Assembly: GCF_900167945.1 (NCBI RefSeq)
Contig: NZ_FUZA01000007.1
Span: forward strand, 248,001-312,000
DNA length: 64,000 nucleotides
Source: Dyadobacter psychrophilus
GTDB lineage: Bacteria > Bacteroidota > Bacteroidia > Cytophagales > Spirosomataceae
Direction: 5' to 3'
Shown: piece after piece, positions 41,554-50,425 of the stretch
Layout of the letters: each line of letters begins with the position of its first letter
How positions within the stretch are numbered: the stretch's first letter is position 1
Notes under the pieces: generated by a model
Database searches by the model: none
The model's input: only the letters and a program-made list of their open reading frames with translations
What the model was told of the DNA's origin: nothing
Translations under genes and position numbers: made by a program

Positions 41554-42498
41554 ATGAACATCACAATCCTCGACGGCTACACATTAAATCCGGGCGACCT
41601 GGACTGGTTACCGATCCAGCAACTTGGCAATGTGACGATTTATGATCGGTCGGCTAATGATGAAATTGTTGAGCGTGCAAAAGATGCGGAAGTGTTGCTT
41701 GTAAACAAAGTGGTGCTTAATGAAGCGATTTTGGATCAGTTGCCAAATTTGAAATATATCGGCGTGATGGCGACTGGTTTCAACAACATTGACATTAATG
41801 CTGCCCGAAAACACAACATTACAGTCACCAATGTGAAGGCTTACGGCCCGGCTTCTGTCGCGCAGCAGACATTCGCATTGCTGTTGGCCCTTGTTAACCA
41901 TGCCGAGTTGCATAGCCAAAGCGTGTTTGCCGGTGAATGGGTTTCTTCACCGGATTTTTGTTATTGGAAAACACCCTTGACAGAGCTGGCAGGAAAAACA
42001 ATGGGCCTTATCGGACTGGGTGACATTGGATCGCAGGTCGCGAAAATTGCGCGGGCATTCGGGATGAATGTGATCGCTTACCGCAAACATCCGACTCCTA
42101 CCGATGGCGTCGAAATGGTTTCTCTGGAAGAAGTTTTTGAAAAAAGTGATGTCGTAAGCCTGCATTGCCCGTTAACCGACGAAACAAAAGGAATCGTCAA
42201 CAAAGAACGCCTGGCTCGCATGAAGCGAAACGCCATCATCCTCAACACCGGCCGCGGGCCGCTAATTAATGAAGCAGATCTCGCAGAAGCATTAAAAAAC
42301 GGCATCATAGCAGGAGCCGGACTGGATGTCCTATCAACAGAACCACCCAAAGCCGATAACCCCCTACTCTCTGCCCCCAACTGCATCATCACCCCACACA
42401 TAGCCTGGGCCTCATTCGAAGCAAGAAAACGCCTGCTTCAAATGGTAGCGGATAACCTGGAAAGTTTCATGCATGACGAGCCTAGGAATGTGGTGTAG
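41554..42498 (+). CDS. D-2-hydroxyacid dehydrogenase
   Basis: A 314-residue NAD(P)-dependent oxidoreductase starting MNITILDGYTLNPGD at 41554; the frame is open further upstream through the terminator, which is not coding. The Rossmann motif is GLIGLGDIGSQVA, and the catalytic residues are Arg in NTGRGPLINE, Glu in LDVLSTEPP and His in ITPHIAW. It resembles glycerate dehydrogenase/hydroxypyruvate reductase (substrate segment YWKTPLTELAGKTMG). The substrate is not certain. The convergent lysine-rich gene ends 5 bp later. Confidence 0.93.
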   Translation: MNITILDGYTLNPGDLDWLPIQQLGNVTIYDRSANDEIVERAKDAEVLLVNKVVLNEAILDQLPNLKYIGVMATGFNNIDINAARKHNITVTNVKAYGPASVAQQTFALLLALVNHAELHSQSVFAGEWVSSPDFCYWKTPLTELAGKTMGLIGLGDIGSQVAKIARAFGMNVIAYRKHPTPTDGVEMVSLEEVFEKSDVVSLHCPLTDETKGIVNKERLARMKRNAIILNTGRGPLINEADLAEALKNGIIAGAGLDVLSTEPPKADNPLLSAPNCIITPHIAWASFEARKRLLQMVADNLESFMHDEPRNVV

Positions 42499-42503
42499 TA
42501 AGA

Positions 42504-42716
42504 TTAGCTCCTGGTCTTCTTCCCCTTACCCCAGTTCTTCTTCATCTTACTATACGACTTCTTACTCACGGTTTTTTTGCTTTTTGGCCTTGAAGTTCCT
42601 TTTTTCTTGCGGGCGTTGATGTTGTTGACAAGGGAATTTTTCACACCTAATTTGTTCTTTTTCTTACCGCTGGTTTTTGCTTTTGTGCCGCCCTTCTTTT
42701 TCGCTTTCTTAGCCAT
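42504..42716 (-). CDS. Small lysine-rich protein
   Basis: A 70-residue protein from MAKKAKKKGGTKAKTSGKKK; about 40% Lys with Gly, Ser, Thr and Asn (VKNSLVNNINARKKKGTSRPKSKKTVSKKS near the middle). Predicted pI very high; probably binds nucleic acid, in the way of histone-H1-like or ribosome-associated basic tails. No named family recognised. Frame is open upstream to 42782, but this ATG gives a natural start. Confidence 0.6.
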   Translation of the reverse strand: MAKKAKKKGGTKAKTSGKKKNKLGVKNSLVNNINARKKKGTSRPKSKKTVSKKSYSKMKKNWGKGKKTRS

Positions 42717-42779
42717 AGTGAATGCTTCGTTTAAATGGTTTCGGCACAAGCTTAAATATCCGTGCCCGCTGATCACGGA

Positions 42780-42811
42780 CACAAAAAGCCCCGGATCTGA
42801 AACCCGGGGCT
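42780..42811 (-). terminator. Rho-independent terminator after the lone LytTR gene
   Basis: A perfect 8-bp stem (42787-42794 with 42804-42811, AGCCCCGG/CCGGGGCT), followed on the minus strand by TTTTTGTGT. It separates the LytTR gene from the lysine-rich gene. Confidence 0.75.
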
Positions 42812-42839
42812 GACTTTATAAATCCCTTCCTAATAAGCA

Positions 42840-43229
42840 CTATGCCGCAGCGTATTCACCTACCAGCATTTCCTGGATTTCGCGCATTCTTCTTCGGGCA
42901 ATAGGCACCTTGCGACCGCAGCTCAGCAGAAGCGTGTCCGGCTCGATCTGCGCCGTAACGTACATAGGATTAACGATATATGATTTGTGAATCCTGATAA
43001 AATTCACATTTAAAATTTCCACCACCACTTTCAGCGTTTTGGAAACAAGGTGTTTCTTGCCCTGGCGGGTGTGAATGTATGTGTAATTGCCTTCGCCTTC
43101 CAGGTGTGTGATTTCCCGCGCCGAAACCCACAAGATCTTACCGTTCATGTGTACGGCGATTAGGTTGGCATTTTCAATGTTTGCTGGGTTGACGATCCAG
43201 GAGAATGGGTTCATTAATGTTGCTTTCAT
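42840..43229 (-). CDS. Stand-alone LytTR DNA-binding protein
   Basis: A 129-residue protein consisting almost only of a LytTR domain (about 25-120): VSAREITHLEGEGNYTYIHTRQGKKHLVSKTLKVV, NFIRIHKSYIVNPMYVT and GRKVPIARRRMREIQEML. It lacks a receiver domain, so it is not directly phosphorylated. It is divergent from the two-kinase operon at 43539 across a 309-bp region, suggesting it may share targets or regulation with that system. Confidence 0.9.
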   Translation of the reverse strand: MKATLMNPFSWIVNPANIENANLIAVHMNGKILWVSAREITHLEGEGNYTYIHTRQGKKHLVSKTLKVVVEILNVNFIRIHKSYIVNPMYVTAQIEPDTLLLSCGRKVPIARRRMREIQEMLVGEYAAA

Positions 43230-43538
43230 GGCTTAATAGATAAATAGTTAAATGAGTTTTTGGGGTTTGCCCTGGCTATTAGAATGACACAAAATTCGCT
43301 TGCAAACGTTGCGGTTGGAAATACATATTATCCGTACTGTCAGATTTGGTATCTGTATTACACTTTTTGGCGGATGACCTGTATGTAAGGCCTTTTTTAC
43401 GGAAAATGTATATTCGGATCCGGGTAAGCAGTTTAAAGGAACATTTCCGACATTTCAGCTCATTTTTCATACAATTGACAGACGATCAGTTTCTCTTCGT
43501 CTGCCCGCGTTCCTATTTTTGCTGTTCAGTTTTTCCTT
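43230..43538. other. Divergent intergenic region between LytTR and the kinase operon
   Basis: The 309-bp region has no plausible gene. On the plus strand TATTTTTG (43514-43521, an exact TAnnTTTG) lies 17 bp before the first kinase start, with a weak TTTC 20 bp upstream. I see no clear operator or hairpin; LytTR sites could be here but I cannot identify them with confidence. Confidence 0.45.
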
Positions 43539-44627
43539 ATGATGAAAATCCGGTTCAGGTATTTCGACAAGTATTTTGATACACTTCGAAAAAACCGTCT
43601 CAACTTCTTCATTCTCGTATTAGTGATTCCCTGGCTGGTTCCGGTGGTGGGCTACTTAATGTGGGGAAACATTTACTTTTCGGATCTGCAAATTTTCCTG
43701 GGCGGAAGCCTCATTAACCTGATCCTCTGCCTGATAGCCAACCATATCAATCAGGTCATTGCCATTTTAATCGCAAAAGTTTATCCCGACACACACCAAT
43801 CTGTTTTCCGCGTGGTTTTTTGGTTTGTACTCTATTCCATCATCAATGTTTCCATCCTGATCCTGGTTTTGCTGGCCTATGATCAGGTGCATTTATTCGG
43901 CTTTTCCTTACAGCGTGAACGGGCGATCTGGTCTGTGTTCCTGCTGCTGGCGGCTTCGCTGATTGGCGCCGGGCTCACGGAGTTGGCTTACACATTTATG
44001 CAGTGGAAAACCAATCAGGATGAGTTGCAGCAGATGGAGCAGCGGCAATTGCTTTCTGAGTTGGAAGTGGTGAAACAGCAGGTTAATCCGCATTTTTTGT
44101 TCAACTGCCTTAATTCCCTTTCCGTCCTGATCTCCGAATCGCCTGCGACGGCGGAAAAATTTGTGGATGAAATGTCCAAAGTTTATCGCTATCTGCTCAG
44201 CGTTAACGGCCCCGACCGTGACACAAGCATGGTAACCCTGGACGCGGAGTTGCGCTATATTCGTTCGTACATTTATTTGCTGGAAACCCGCTTTGAAAAT
44301 GGCATCAGCATTACAATTCAGGCCGCAGATCTTTATTTGAATGGTCAGATGGCACCATTAACATTGCAAACGCTGATTGATAATGCGATCCGGCATAACA
44401 TTGTTTCCGCTGATCATCCGCTGCGGATCGATATCCGAACCACTGCGACCGGCCAGCTGGAAGTGATCAACAATTTGCAGAGAAGGACTGTACGCACGCC
44501 ATTCAGTAATGCCGGGCTCGCCACTTTGATATCACGCTATAAAATGCTTTTCAACCAGGCAGGAACCATTCAGATCAAGGAAGAAGGTTCTGAATTCACA
44601 GTGCTTTTGCCTTTGATTTATACATGA
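43539..44627 (+). CDS. LytS/YehU-type sensor histidine kinase (first of pair)
   Basis: A 362-residue membrane kinase. Four hydrophobic helices (about 20-150) with no large extracytoplasmic domain, then the His_kinase dimerisation region with phospho-acceptor His185 in QQVNPHFLFNCLNSL, and an ATPase domain with N-box LIDNAIRHN. The expected GxGLxN turn reads NAGLATLISRY, lacking the first Gly and the Asn, so ATP binding could be impaired. It overlaps the second kinase by 4 bp (ATGA). Confidence 0.92.
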   Translation: MMKIRFRYFDKYFDTLRKNRLNFFILVLVIPWLVPVVGYLMWGNIYFSDLQIFLGGSLINLILCLIANHINQVIAILIAKVYPDTHQSVFRVVFWFVLYSIINVSILILVLLAYDQVHLFGFSLQRERAIWSVFLLLAASLIGAGLTELAYTFMQWKTNQDELQQMEQRQLLSELEVVKQQVNPHFLFNCLNSLSVLISESPATAEKFVDEMSKVYRYLLSVNGPDRDTSMVTLDAELRYIRSYIYLLETRFENGISITIQAADLYLNGQMAPLTLQTLIDNAIRHNIVSADHPLRIDIRTTATGQLEVINNLQRRTVRTPFSNAGLATLISRYKMLFNQAGTIQIKEEGSEFTVLLPLIYT

Positions 44628-45703
44628 TTCAGACTCACAGATTTCAGCATATCGGCCAGCTGATCTGGCTAAGCCTCTTCGGCAGGTGGATGTTTGTCCT
44701 GCTGGTGCCCTGGTTTGTGCCAACCATCAGTTTTTTGCTGATTGGCGATCCTTATTTCGCCAGCATTCCTAATTTCATTTTAGGCACATTAATGGTCTTG
44801 TCCATGACCATTCTGGCTTTTGTTCCGCATGATTGGGCTGCGCAATACATTGCTCAAAAATATCCGTCGATACATTCGTCACTCAAAAGGGCGGCTTACA
44901 CGGCGCTTGCTTTTTGCATACTTACGGGCATTTACATTACGGGTTATGGCTTGTTCATCATCCGGTTCCGCCCGCTTAATGCGCAATTGGATGCCGGAAA
45001 AATGGTTAATGTCTATTTGTTCGAACTGCTCGCTGTCCTGCTTCTGACCTGTTTATATGAAGTAAATTATTCGCTGCGCAAATGGAAAGAGATCAAAACC
45101 AATAAAGAGGCGATCAAGAAGGCCGGATTGCAAGGGCAGCTGCAAAGTCTGAAAAGTCAGGTTAACCCTCATTTTTTGTTTAATAGCCTGAATACATTAT
45201 CGGCGCTCATCAACGACGAGCCGGCCCGGGCGGAGCAATTTGTGGATGAGATGGCGAAAGTTTACCGCTATCTTTTGCAAACCAACCAACACGAACTCAC
45301 GACATTAGAAACCGAAATCCGCTTCATCAAATCGTATTATCATCTCTTGCGAACGAGATACGACAAAGGTTTGGAATTAGTGATTAATGTCAGCGACAGC
45401 GCTCAAAACAAATACATTCCGCCATTAACATTACAATTGCTGGTTGAAAACGCGGTGAAGCATAACACGATTTTGGAAAAAAATCCTCTTTTGATTGAGA
45501 TCACTTCGCTCGAAAATGACGAGTTGGAGGTGCGAAATAATCTTTTGGAAAAATCAACACGCGTAAAATCGACCAAGCTGGGACTAGCCAACATTGAAGC
45601 CAAATACAAACTGCTCTCCGACAGGCAGCCCGTGATCGACCTGAGTGCAGATCACTTCACGGTTCTGTTGCCATTGCTCATGCAAAACTCTGAAAACCAA
45701 TGA
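44624..45703 (+). CDS. LytS/YehU-type sensor histidine kinase (second of pair)
   Basis: A 359-residue paralogue of the preceding kinase with the same layout: four N-terminal helices, phospho-acceptor His183 in SQVNPHFLFNSLNTL, N-box LVENAVKHN, and GLANIEAKYKLL near the end. The last motif is closer to the canonical GLxN than in the first kinase. The two share a single downstream response regulator and overlap it by 4 bp, so all three are made in fixed ratio. They may form a heterodimer. Confidence 0.92.
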   Translation: MIQTHRFQHIGQLIWLSLFGRWMFVLLVPWFVPTISFLLIGDPYFASIPNFILGTLMVLSMTILAFVPHDWAAQYIAQKYPSIHSSLKRAAYTALAFCILTGIYITGYGLFIIRFRPLNAQLDAGKMVNVYLFELLAVLLLTCLYEVNYSLRKWKEIKTNKEAIKKAGLQGQLQSLKSQVNPHFLFNSLNTLSALINDEPARAEQFVDEMAKVYRYLLQTNQHELTTLETEIRFIKSYYHLLRTRYDKGLELVINVSDSAQNKYIPPLTLQLLVENAVKHNTILEKNPLLIEITSLENDELEVRNNLLEKSTRVKSTKLGLANIEAKYKLLSDRQPVIDLSADHFTVLLPLLMQNSENQ

Positions 45704-46497
45704 ATATCCTGATCGTTGAAGACGAAAAGCTTGCCGTGCGCAAACTCACAAAATTGCTGGAAGAAACGGCTCCTGAGTTTGTGATCAAAGGCATTACACC
45801 CAGCATTGAAGCCACAGTGGAGTGGATTTTGGAAAACCGGAAAAGCGGTAATGCCGAACCCGACATTATTTTTCTGGACATTGAGCTGGCAGACGGCCAA
45901 AGTTTTGAGATTTTTAACCGCGTGGAAATCAGGAGCACAGTGATTTTTACGACTTCCTATGATGAATACGCGTTGCAGGCATTTAAGGTCAACAGCATTG
46001 ATTATCTGCTGAAACCCGTGCAGCAGGAGGATTTGCAGCGGAGTATTAAAAAGTTTTACGACCTCACCGGAAGCCAGCGAAAATCGGAGGTGCCCGCATT
46101 GCCTGCTAATTTGGAAAACATTCTCAAAAACCTGCAATTGCAGCAGCCTGCGACCGATTACCGTAAACGCTTTTTGGTGAAGCAGGGCGCCAGGATGCTG
46201 TCTGTGGAGATTTCGGAAATTGCCTATTTCTTCATTGACGACGGCGTGAGTTTTTTCAAAAATCTGCAAGGGCAGAAATTCGTTGTTGATTACCGCATGG
46301 ATGAAATGGAGCTTTTCCTCGACCCCGATCGCTTTTTCCGCATTAACCGCGGTCTCATCGTCACGCACCAGTCCGTAACCCAAATCCAACCCTACTACAA
46401 CAACCGCCTCGCCCTAACATTAAAACCCGCCTTCGACAAAGAATCCATCGTCAGCAGGGAGAAAACGAATGATTTTAAGAAATGGATGGGGAAATAA
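45700..46497 (+). CDS. LytTR-type response regulator
   Basis: A 265-residue regulator: receiver domain (1-about 120) with acidic pocket VEDEK, phospho-acceptor Asp60 (IIFLDIEL), and Lys105 (LLKPV); then a LytTR DNA-binding domain (about 150-260) with KQGARMLSVEISEIAYFFIDDGV, RFFRINRGLIVTHQ and the closing KPAFDKESIVSREKTNDFKKWMG. It receives phosphate from one or both upstream kinases. Target genes unknown; the DUF4249 gene downstream is one candidate by position. Confidence 0.95.
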   Translation: MNILIVEDEKLAVRKLTKLLEETAPEFVIKGITPSIEATVEWILENRKSGNAEPDIIFLDIELADGQSFEIFNRVEIRSTVIFTTSYDEYALQAFKVNSIDYLLKPVQQEDLQRSIKKFYDLTGSQRKSEVPALPANLENILKNLQLQQPATDYRKRFLVKQGARMLSVEISEIAYFFIDDGVSFFKNLQGQKFVVDYRMDEMELFLDPDRFFRINRGLIVTHQSVTQIQPYYNNRLALTLKPAFDKESIVSREKTNDFKKWMGK

Positions 46498-46587
46498 GAT
46501 GCCAGCTAAGTAACCATTTGATGATAAATTTTGGACTATTGTTTCTGGATTAACTTACAATTTCAGAACTTAGTAAGAAAAGTGGAT

Positions 46588-47715
46588 ATGCGAAATCGTT
46601 TACCGAAGTTTGTTGCTTTTGTCTTGCTGTTTTTCATGGACAGCTGCATTGAGCCGTTCTCTCCGCCCGAGGTGAATTCTATTGAGAATCACCTTGTTGT
46701 GGATGGATTCCTTAATGTAGGCCAGGATACGAGCAGAATCGAACTTAGGAGAACGCAAAATGTGAATCAAACGGCTGGCCCGATCATTGAAACTGGCGCT
46801 GAAATGTCCGTGGAAGCGGAATCGGGAGAGATAAACGCTTTTACGGAATCAAAACCCGGCCTTTATGTGCTTCCGCCACGACAATACAGTATGTCCGGAA
46901 AATACCGGCTCCGCATTAAAACCCGTGACGCAAAGGAATATTTATCCGATTTTGTGGAAGTGAGCGTTACGCCTGCTATCGATAGCCTGACAACCAAATT
47001 TGACAGTTTTCAGGACGCAATGATTTTCTACGTCAATGCGCATGATACGCAGGGCAAAGTACAGTTCTACCGCTGGAAATTTGAGGAAACCTGGGAATAC
47101 CGCGCTGCATACCAAACGGCAATCGAAGTGATTGATAAAAAATACGTTGGCCGACAGATCGATATAAACCATTGCTGGGGAAACCAGAAATCCGGCAGCA
47201 TACTGCTCGGAACCACGATCAAGCTTTCCAGCGACATAATAAAAGACCTTCCGTTATTCAAAGTGCCGGTTTCGACCAACAAGCTTTACATGAAATACAG
47301 CGTGCTGGTGAAGCAATACGGCCTCTCCCGCCCTGCTTTTGAATATTGGACGAGCCTATCCAAAACGACACAGGGAACCGGAACGCTTTTTGACCCTCAG
47401 CCTTCACAGGTTACCGGCAACATTAAAAGCACAACAAATGGGCAGGACCTTGTCTTTGGCTATTTCAGCGCTTCGACGGAAGAAACAAAAAGGCTAACTA
47501 TTACACCGCGACTGGGAAGAAATCCTACCTGCATGATGCCCGATACATTTGATGTCGTGTGCAATCCCATGAGCAGCAGACAATGTGGGCTGGAAACAAC
47601 CTCATTATTAATTGCTTACGCAGGTCTTCGGGGCGAATTCTTACTAGGATCGCCCAGCGAATGCACCGATTGCCGTACGCAGGGCGGAACATTGCAAAAA
47701 CCTTCGTACTGGTGA
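46588..47715 (+). CDS. DUF4249 lipoprotein
   Basis: A 375-residue lipoprotein from the ATG at 46588 (MRNRLPKFVAFVLLFF), lipid Cys20 in MDSCIEPF; the Asp at -2 makes an unusual lipobox. The DUF4249 pattern is present: IEPFSPPEVNSIENHLVVDGFL, then beta-strands and the late CTDCRTQGGTLQKP Cys-rich end. DUF4249 proteins normally accompany a TonB-dependent receptor, but none is adjacent here. Function unknown. It begins 90 bp after the response regulator. Confidence 0.82.
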   Translation: MRNRLPKFVAFVLLFFMDSCIEPFSPPEVNSIENHLVVDGFLNVGQDTSRIELRRTQNVNQTAGPIIETGAEMSVEAESGEINAFTESKPGLYVLPPRQYSMSGKYRLRIKTRDAKEYLSDFVEVSVTPAIDSLTTKFDSFQDAMIFYVNAHDTQGKVQFYRWKFEETWEYRAAYQTAIEVIDKKYVGRQIDINHCWGNQKSGSILLGTTIKLSSDIIKDLPLFKVPVSTNKLYMKYSVLVKQYGLSRPAFEYWTSLSKTTQGTGTLFDPQPSQVTGNIKSTTNGQDLVFGYFSASTEETKRLTITPRLGRNPTCMMPDTFDVVCNPMSSRQCGLETTSLLIAYAGLRGEFLLGSPSECTDCRTQGGTLQKPSYW

Positions 47716-47745
47716 TTAATAACTTCCTGCGCCGCATATAAGCTT

Positions 47746-48624
47746 ATGGAAGACACATTGACCCCGCTATTTTCCGTATCCGTAAGAAAAATGCAAACTG
47801 GCGATCTGCCTTTTTGCAGGCATCTCGTTGCAGAAGCTGGCTGGAACCAACTGGATAGCGACTGGCTGCGGGCTATGGAATTGGAACCGGAGGGTTGTTT
47901 TGTTGCTACGATAAATAACTTGCCGGTCGGCACGACTACGGCCTGTTGTTTTGGAAATATCGCTTGGATAGCAATGGTTTTGGTTGATAAAAGAAACAGA
48001 AATCAAGGTGTTGGGAAAGTGCTGGTTGAACATGCGATTCGTTTCCTGGAACAAAAAGGCATCACGACGATCCGCCTGGATGCAACCTCGCTAGGACAAG
48101 GTTTGTATCAAAAACTAGGTTTTCAGCCAGAATACGAAGTGATCCGTTTTAGAGGGAAGTTGTTACCCCGAATGCCGGACCAAAAGAATCTGCATAAGGT
48201 CCTGCCAAATGACGAATCAGCTAAGGATATATTTAATCTTGACCAGCAGATTACCGGAACAAACCGCACCGATTTTATTTCTGATTTCATTCACGCAGCA
48301 GAACGTCCATTTTACTGTACGCTCAACGCGGACGGCAAAGTAGATGGTTATGCAGGTTGCCGCGAAGGAAACAATGCAATACAGATTGGACCTGTGGGCG
48401 CTTTGAATGCGGTTTCAGGTGAAAAATTATTGAATGCAATGGCCTCACATTTTGATAAAATACCCCTTTTTATCGATATCCCTGCCGCTAATGTGCATGC
48501 CGTGGAATGGGCTGCAAAAAATGGTTTCACAGCACAGCGCAATTTTATCAGAATGTACCGGGGAGCGCCGTTAACGGATTTACAACAGCACATCTGGGCA
48601 AGTTCCGGGCCGGAGAAAGGATAA
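47746..48624 (+). CDS. GNAT family acetyltransferase with tandem domains
   Basis: A 292-residue cytosolic protein. The N-terminal GNAT domain (10-about 145) has the acetyl-CoA loop VDKRNRNQGVGKVLVEHAI and the C-terminal LYQKLGFQPEYEV. Residues about 155-285 form a second, degenerate GNAT fold (GYAGCREGNNAIQIGPVGAL, then AVEWAAKNGFTAQRNFIRMYRG), like the Acetyltransf_18 C-domain. The substrate is unknown. 30 bp after the DUF4249 gene. Confidence 0.88.
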   Translation: MEDTLTPLFSVSVRKMQTGDLPFCRHLVAEAGWNQLDSDWLRAMELEPEGCFVATINNLPVGTTTACCFGNIAWIAMVLVDKRNRNQGVGKVLVEHAIRFLEQKGITTIRLDATSLGQGLYQKLGFQPEYEVIRFRGKLLPRMPDQKNLHKVLPNDESAKDIFNLDQQITGTNRTDFISDFIHAAERPFYCTLNADGKVDGYAGCREGNNAIQIGPVGALNAVSGEKLLNAMASHFDKIPLFIDIPAANVHAVEWAAKNGFTAQRNFIRMYRGAPLTDLQQHIWASSGPEKG

Positions 48625-48641
48625 TGTTAAAAGGGTTTGCA

Positions 48642-48672
48642 TTGACAAAAAAGGCGTTCTGCCTTATATTTG
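48642..48672 (+). promoter_or_regulatory. Promoter of the ABC-F gene
   Basis: TTG (48642-48644), 20-bp spacer, TATATTTG (48665-48672), an exact TAnnTTTG. It implies a leader of about 100 nt before the start codon. Confidence 0.65.
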
Positions 48673-48695
48673 CACTTTAACCAAGAAACATATCC

Positions 48696-48781
48696 ATGTA
48701 AGAGGCAATTTCTTTCAGAAAAAATAGACCGCAGCTGATCCGATCAGTTGCAGAATTATTCACTTTTTAAAGAAAGAAATT
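48696..48781 (+). promoter_or_regulatory. Structured leader of the ABC-F gene with AUG-UAA pair
   Basis: AATTTCTTTC (48707-48716) is an exact complement of GAAAGAAATT (48772-48781), the ten bases before the ABC-F ATG, so they can form a stem that hides the initiation region. Between them GCAGCTGA/TCAGTTGC (48731-48738 with 48744-48751) forms an inner hairpin. ATG-TAA (48696-48701) lies 5 nt upstream of the first arm; a ribosome held there would cover that arm and expose the start. This would be translational attenuation, inferred only. Confidence 0.45.
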
Positions 48782-50374
48782 ATGCTTTTTCTTCAAGGTG
48801 CCGCCTATGCGCACCCTAACAGAGATGTATTGTTCTCCAATATCAATCTCTCCATAAACCGACATGATAAAATTGCATTGATTGGCAACAACGGCTCGGG
48901 AAAATCGACGCTGCTGAAAATGCTGGCCGGCCAATTGCGCACTTCGGAAGGACTTGTGAAAGCCGAATCGCAACCCTATTATGTGCCCCAGATTTTTGGC
49001 CAATTTAATGATTACACCATTGCGCAGGCGCTGCGGATCGAGGAAAAAATGTCAGCATTGCAGGAAATCCTTGCGGGCCAGGTAACGGAAGCGAATCTCT
49101 CTTTGCTGGACGACGACTGGGCCATTGAAGAACGCTGCCATGAAGCATTTGCACATTGGCAGCTCGGTGCATTAGACCTGTCACAAAAACTGGAAATGCT
49201 CAGCGGCGGACAAAAAACAAAGGTTTTTCTGGCTGGGATTATGATCCACAATCCGGAAATTGTGCTTCTGGACGAGCCTAGCAATCATTTGGATGCTTTG
49301 GGCCGGGGTATTCTTTATGATTATATCAAAACAACCTCCAACACATTGCTGGTCGTAAGCCACGACAGGACGCTGCTTAACCTGCTACAAATTGTTTATG
49401 AATTGTCAAAACGCGGCATAACCATCTATGGCGGCAATTATGATTTTTATAATGACCAAAAACACATTGAAAACGAAGCATTGAACAATGACCTGAAAAG
49501 CAAAGAAAAGGCGCTTCGAAAGGCAAAAGAAACAGAAAGAGAATCTTTGGAAAGGCAACAAAAACTGGATTCGCGCGGCAAAAAGTTGCAGGAGAAAGCC
49601 GGGCTTCCAAGGATTTCAATGAACACATTAAAGAACAATGCCGAGAAAAGCACTTCGAGAATAAAGGACGTGCACGCTGGGAAAGTAGACGCTATCATGC
49701 AGGATTTAAGCCAGTTGCGCAAGGAAGTAGCCGATGGGGATACTATGAAAATTGGGTTTGACGATGCTCAGCTTCACAAAGGAAAAATTCTTGTTTCCGC
49801 AGAAAACATCCAGGCGGGTTATGATGGAAAACCGCTTTGGAATGATCCGCTGAGTTTTCAGATTACAAGCGGGGAACGAATTGTTGTTAAAGGACTAAAT
49901 GGCTCCGGAAAAACGACGCTTGTTAAGCTGATATCAGGAAGCCTGGCACCCATTTCGGGCAACATTCAATGTGCTGTTAATCAATCCATTTACATTGATC
50001 AAGATTATTCGCTGATTGATAATCGCCTCAGCATTTACGAACAGGCGCAGCATTACAATACGGGCAAATTGCAGGAACACGAGGTGAAAATCCGCCTCAA
50101 CCGGTTTTTATTTACCAAAAATGAATGGGACAAAAGTTGCGAAAACCTGAGCGGCGGCGAAAAAATGCGTCTCATACTCTGCTGTTTAACAATCAGCAAC
50201 CAGGCCCCGGACATGATCATTCTGGATGAGCCTACAAATAATCTGGACATTCAGAATATTGAGATTTTGACGGCGGCCGTGAATGAATACCGGGGAACAT
50301 TACTTGTGATCTCGCATGACGCTTATTTCCTGGCACAGATCAATGTGGAGAGAATAATCGAGTTGAATAATTAA
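48782..50374 (+). CDS. ABC-F family ATP-binding protein
   Basis: A 530-residue soluble protein with two ABC ATPase domains and no membrane helices. Walker A motifs GNNGSGKST and GLNGSGKTT; signature motifs LSGGQKTKV and LSGGEKMRL; Walker B-Glu in IVLLDEPSNHLD and MIILDEPTNNLD; the charged coiled linker (about 220-300) lies between them. ABC-F proteins act on the ribosome, either as translation factors or as antibiotic-resistance factors that displace drugs. The length and regulated-looking leader fit the resistance type, but the drug class cannot be told. Confidence 0.9.
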   Translation: MLFLQGAAYAHPNRDVLFSNINLSINRHDKIALIGNNGSGKSTLLKMLAGQLRTSEGLVKAESQPYYVPQIFGQFNDYTIAQALRIEEKMSALQEILAGQVTEANLSLLDDDWAIEERCHEAFAHWQLGALDLSQKLEMLSGGQKTKVFLAGIMIHNPEIVLLDEPSNHLDALGRGILYDYIKTTSNTLLVVSHDRTLLNLLQIVYELSKRGITIYGGNYDFYNDQKHIENEALNNDLKSKEKALRKAKETERESLERQQKLDSRGKKLQEKAGLPRISMNTLKNNAEKSTSRIKDVHAGKVDAIMQDLSQLRKEVADGDTMKIGFDDAQLHKGKILVSAENIQAGYDGKPLWNDPLSFQITSGERIVVKGLNGSGKTTLVKLISGSLAPISGNIQCAVNQSIYIDQDYSLIDNRLSIYEQAQHYNTGKLQEHEVKIRLNRFLFTKNEWDKSCENLSGGEKMRLILCCLTISNQAPDMIILDEPTNNLDIQNIEILTAAVNEYRGTLLVISHDAYFLAQINVERIIELNN

Positions 50375-50425
50375 TTTTAGATATTCGAATGTTTCTTGGT
50401 TTCGACTCTTGGACCGTATACCAAC

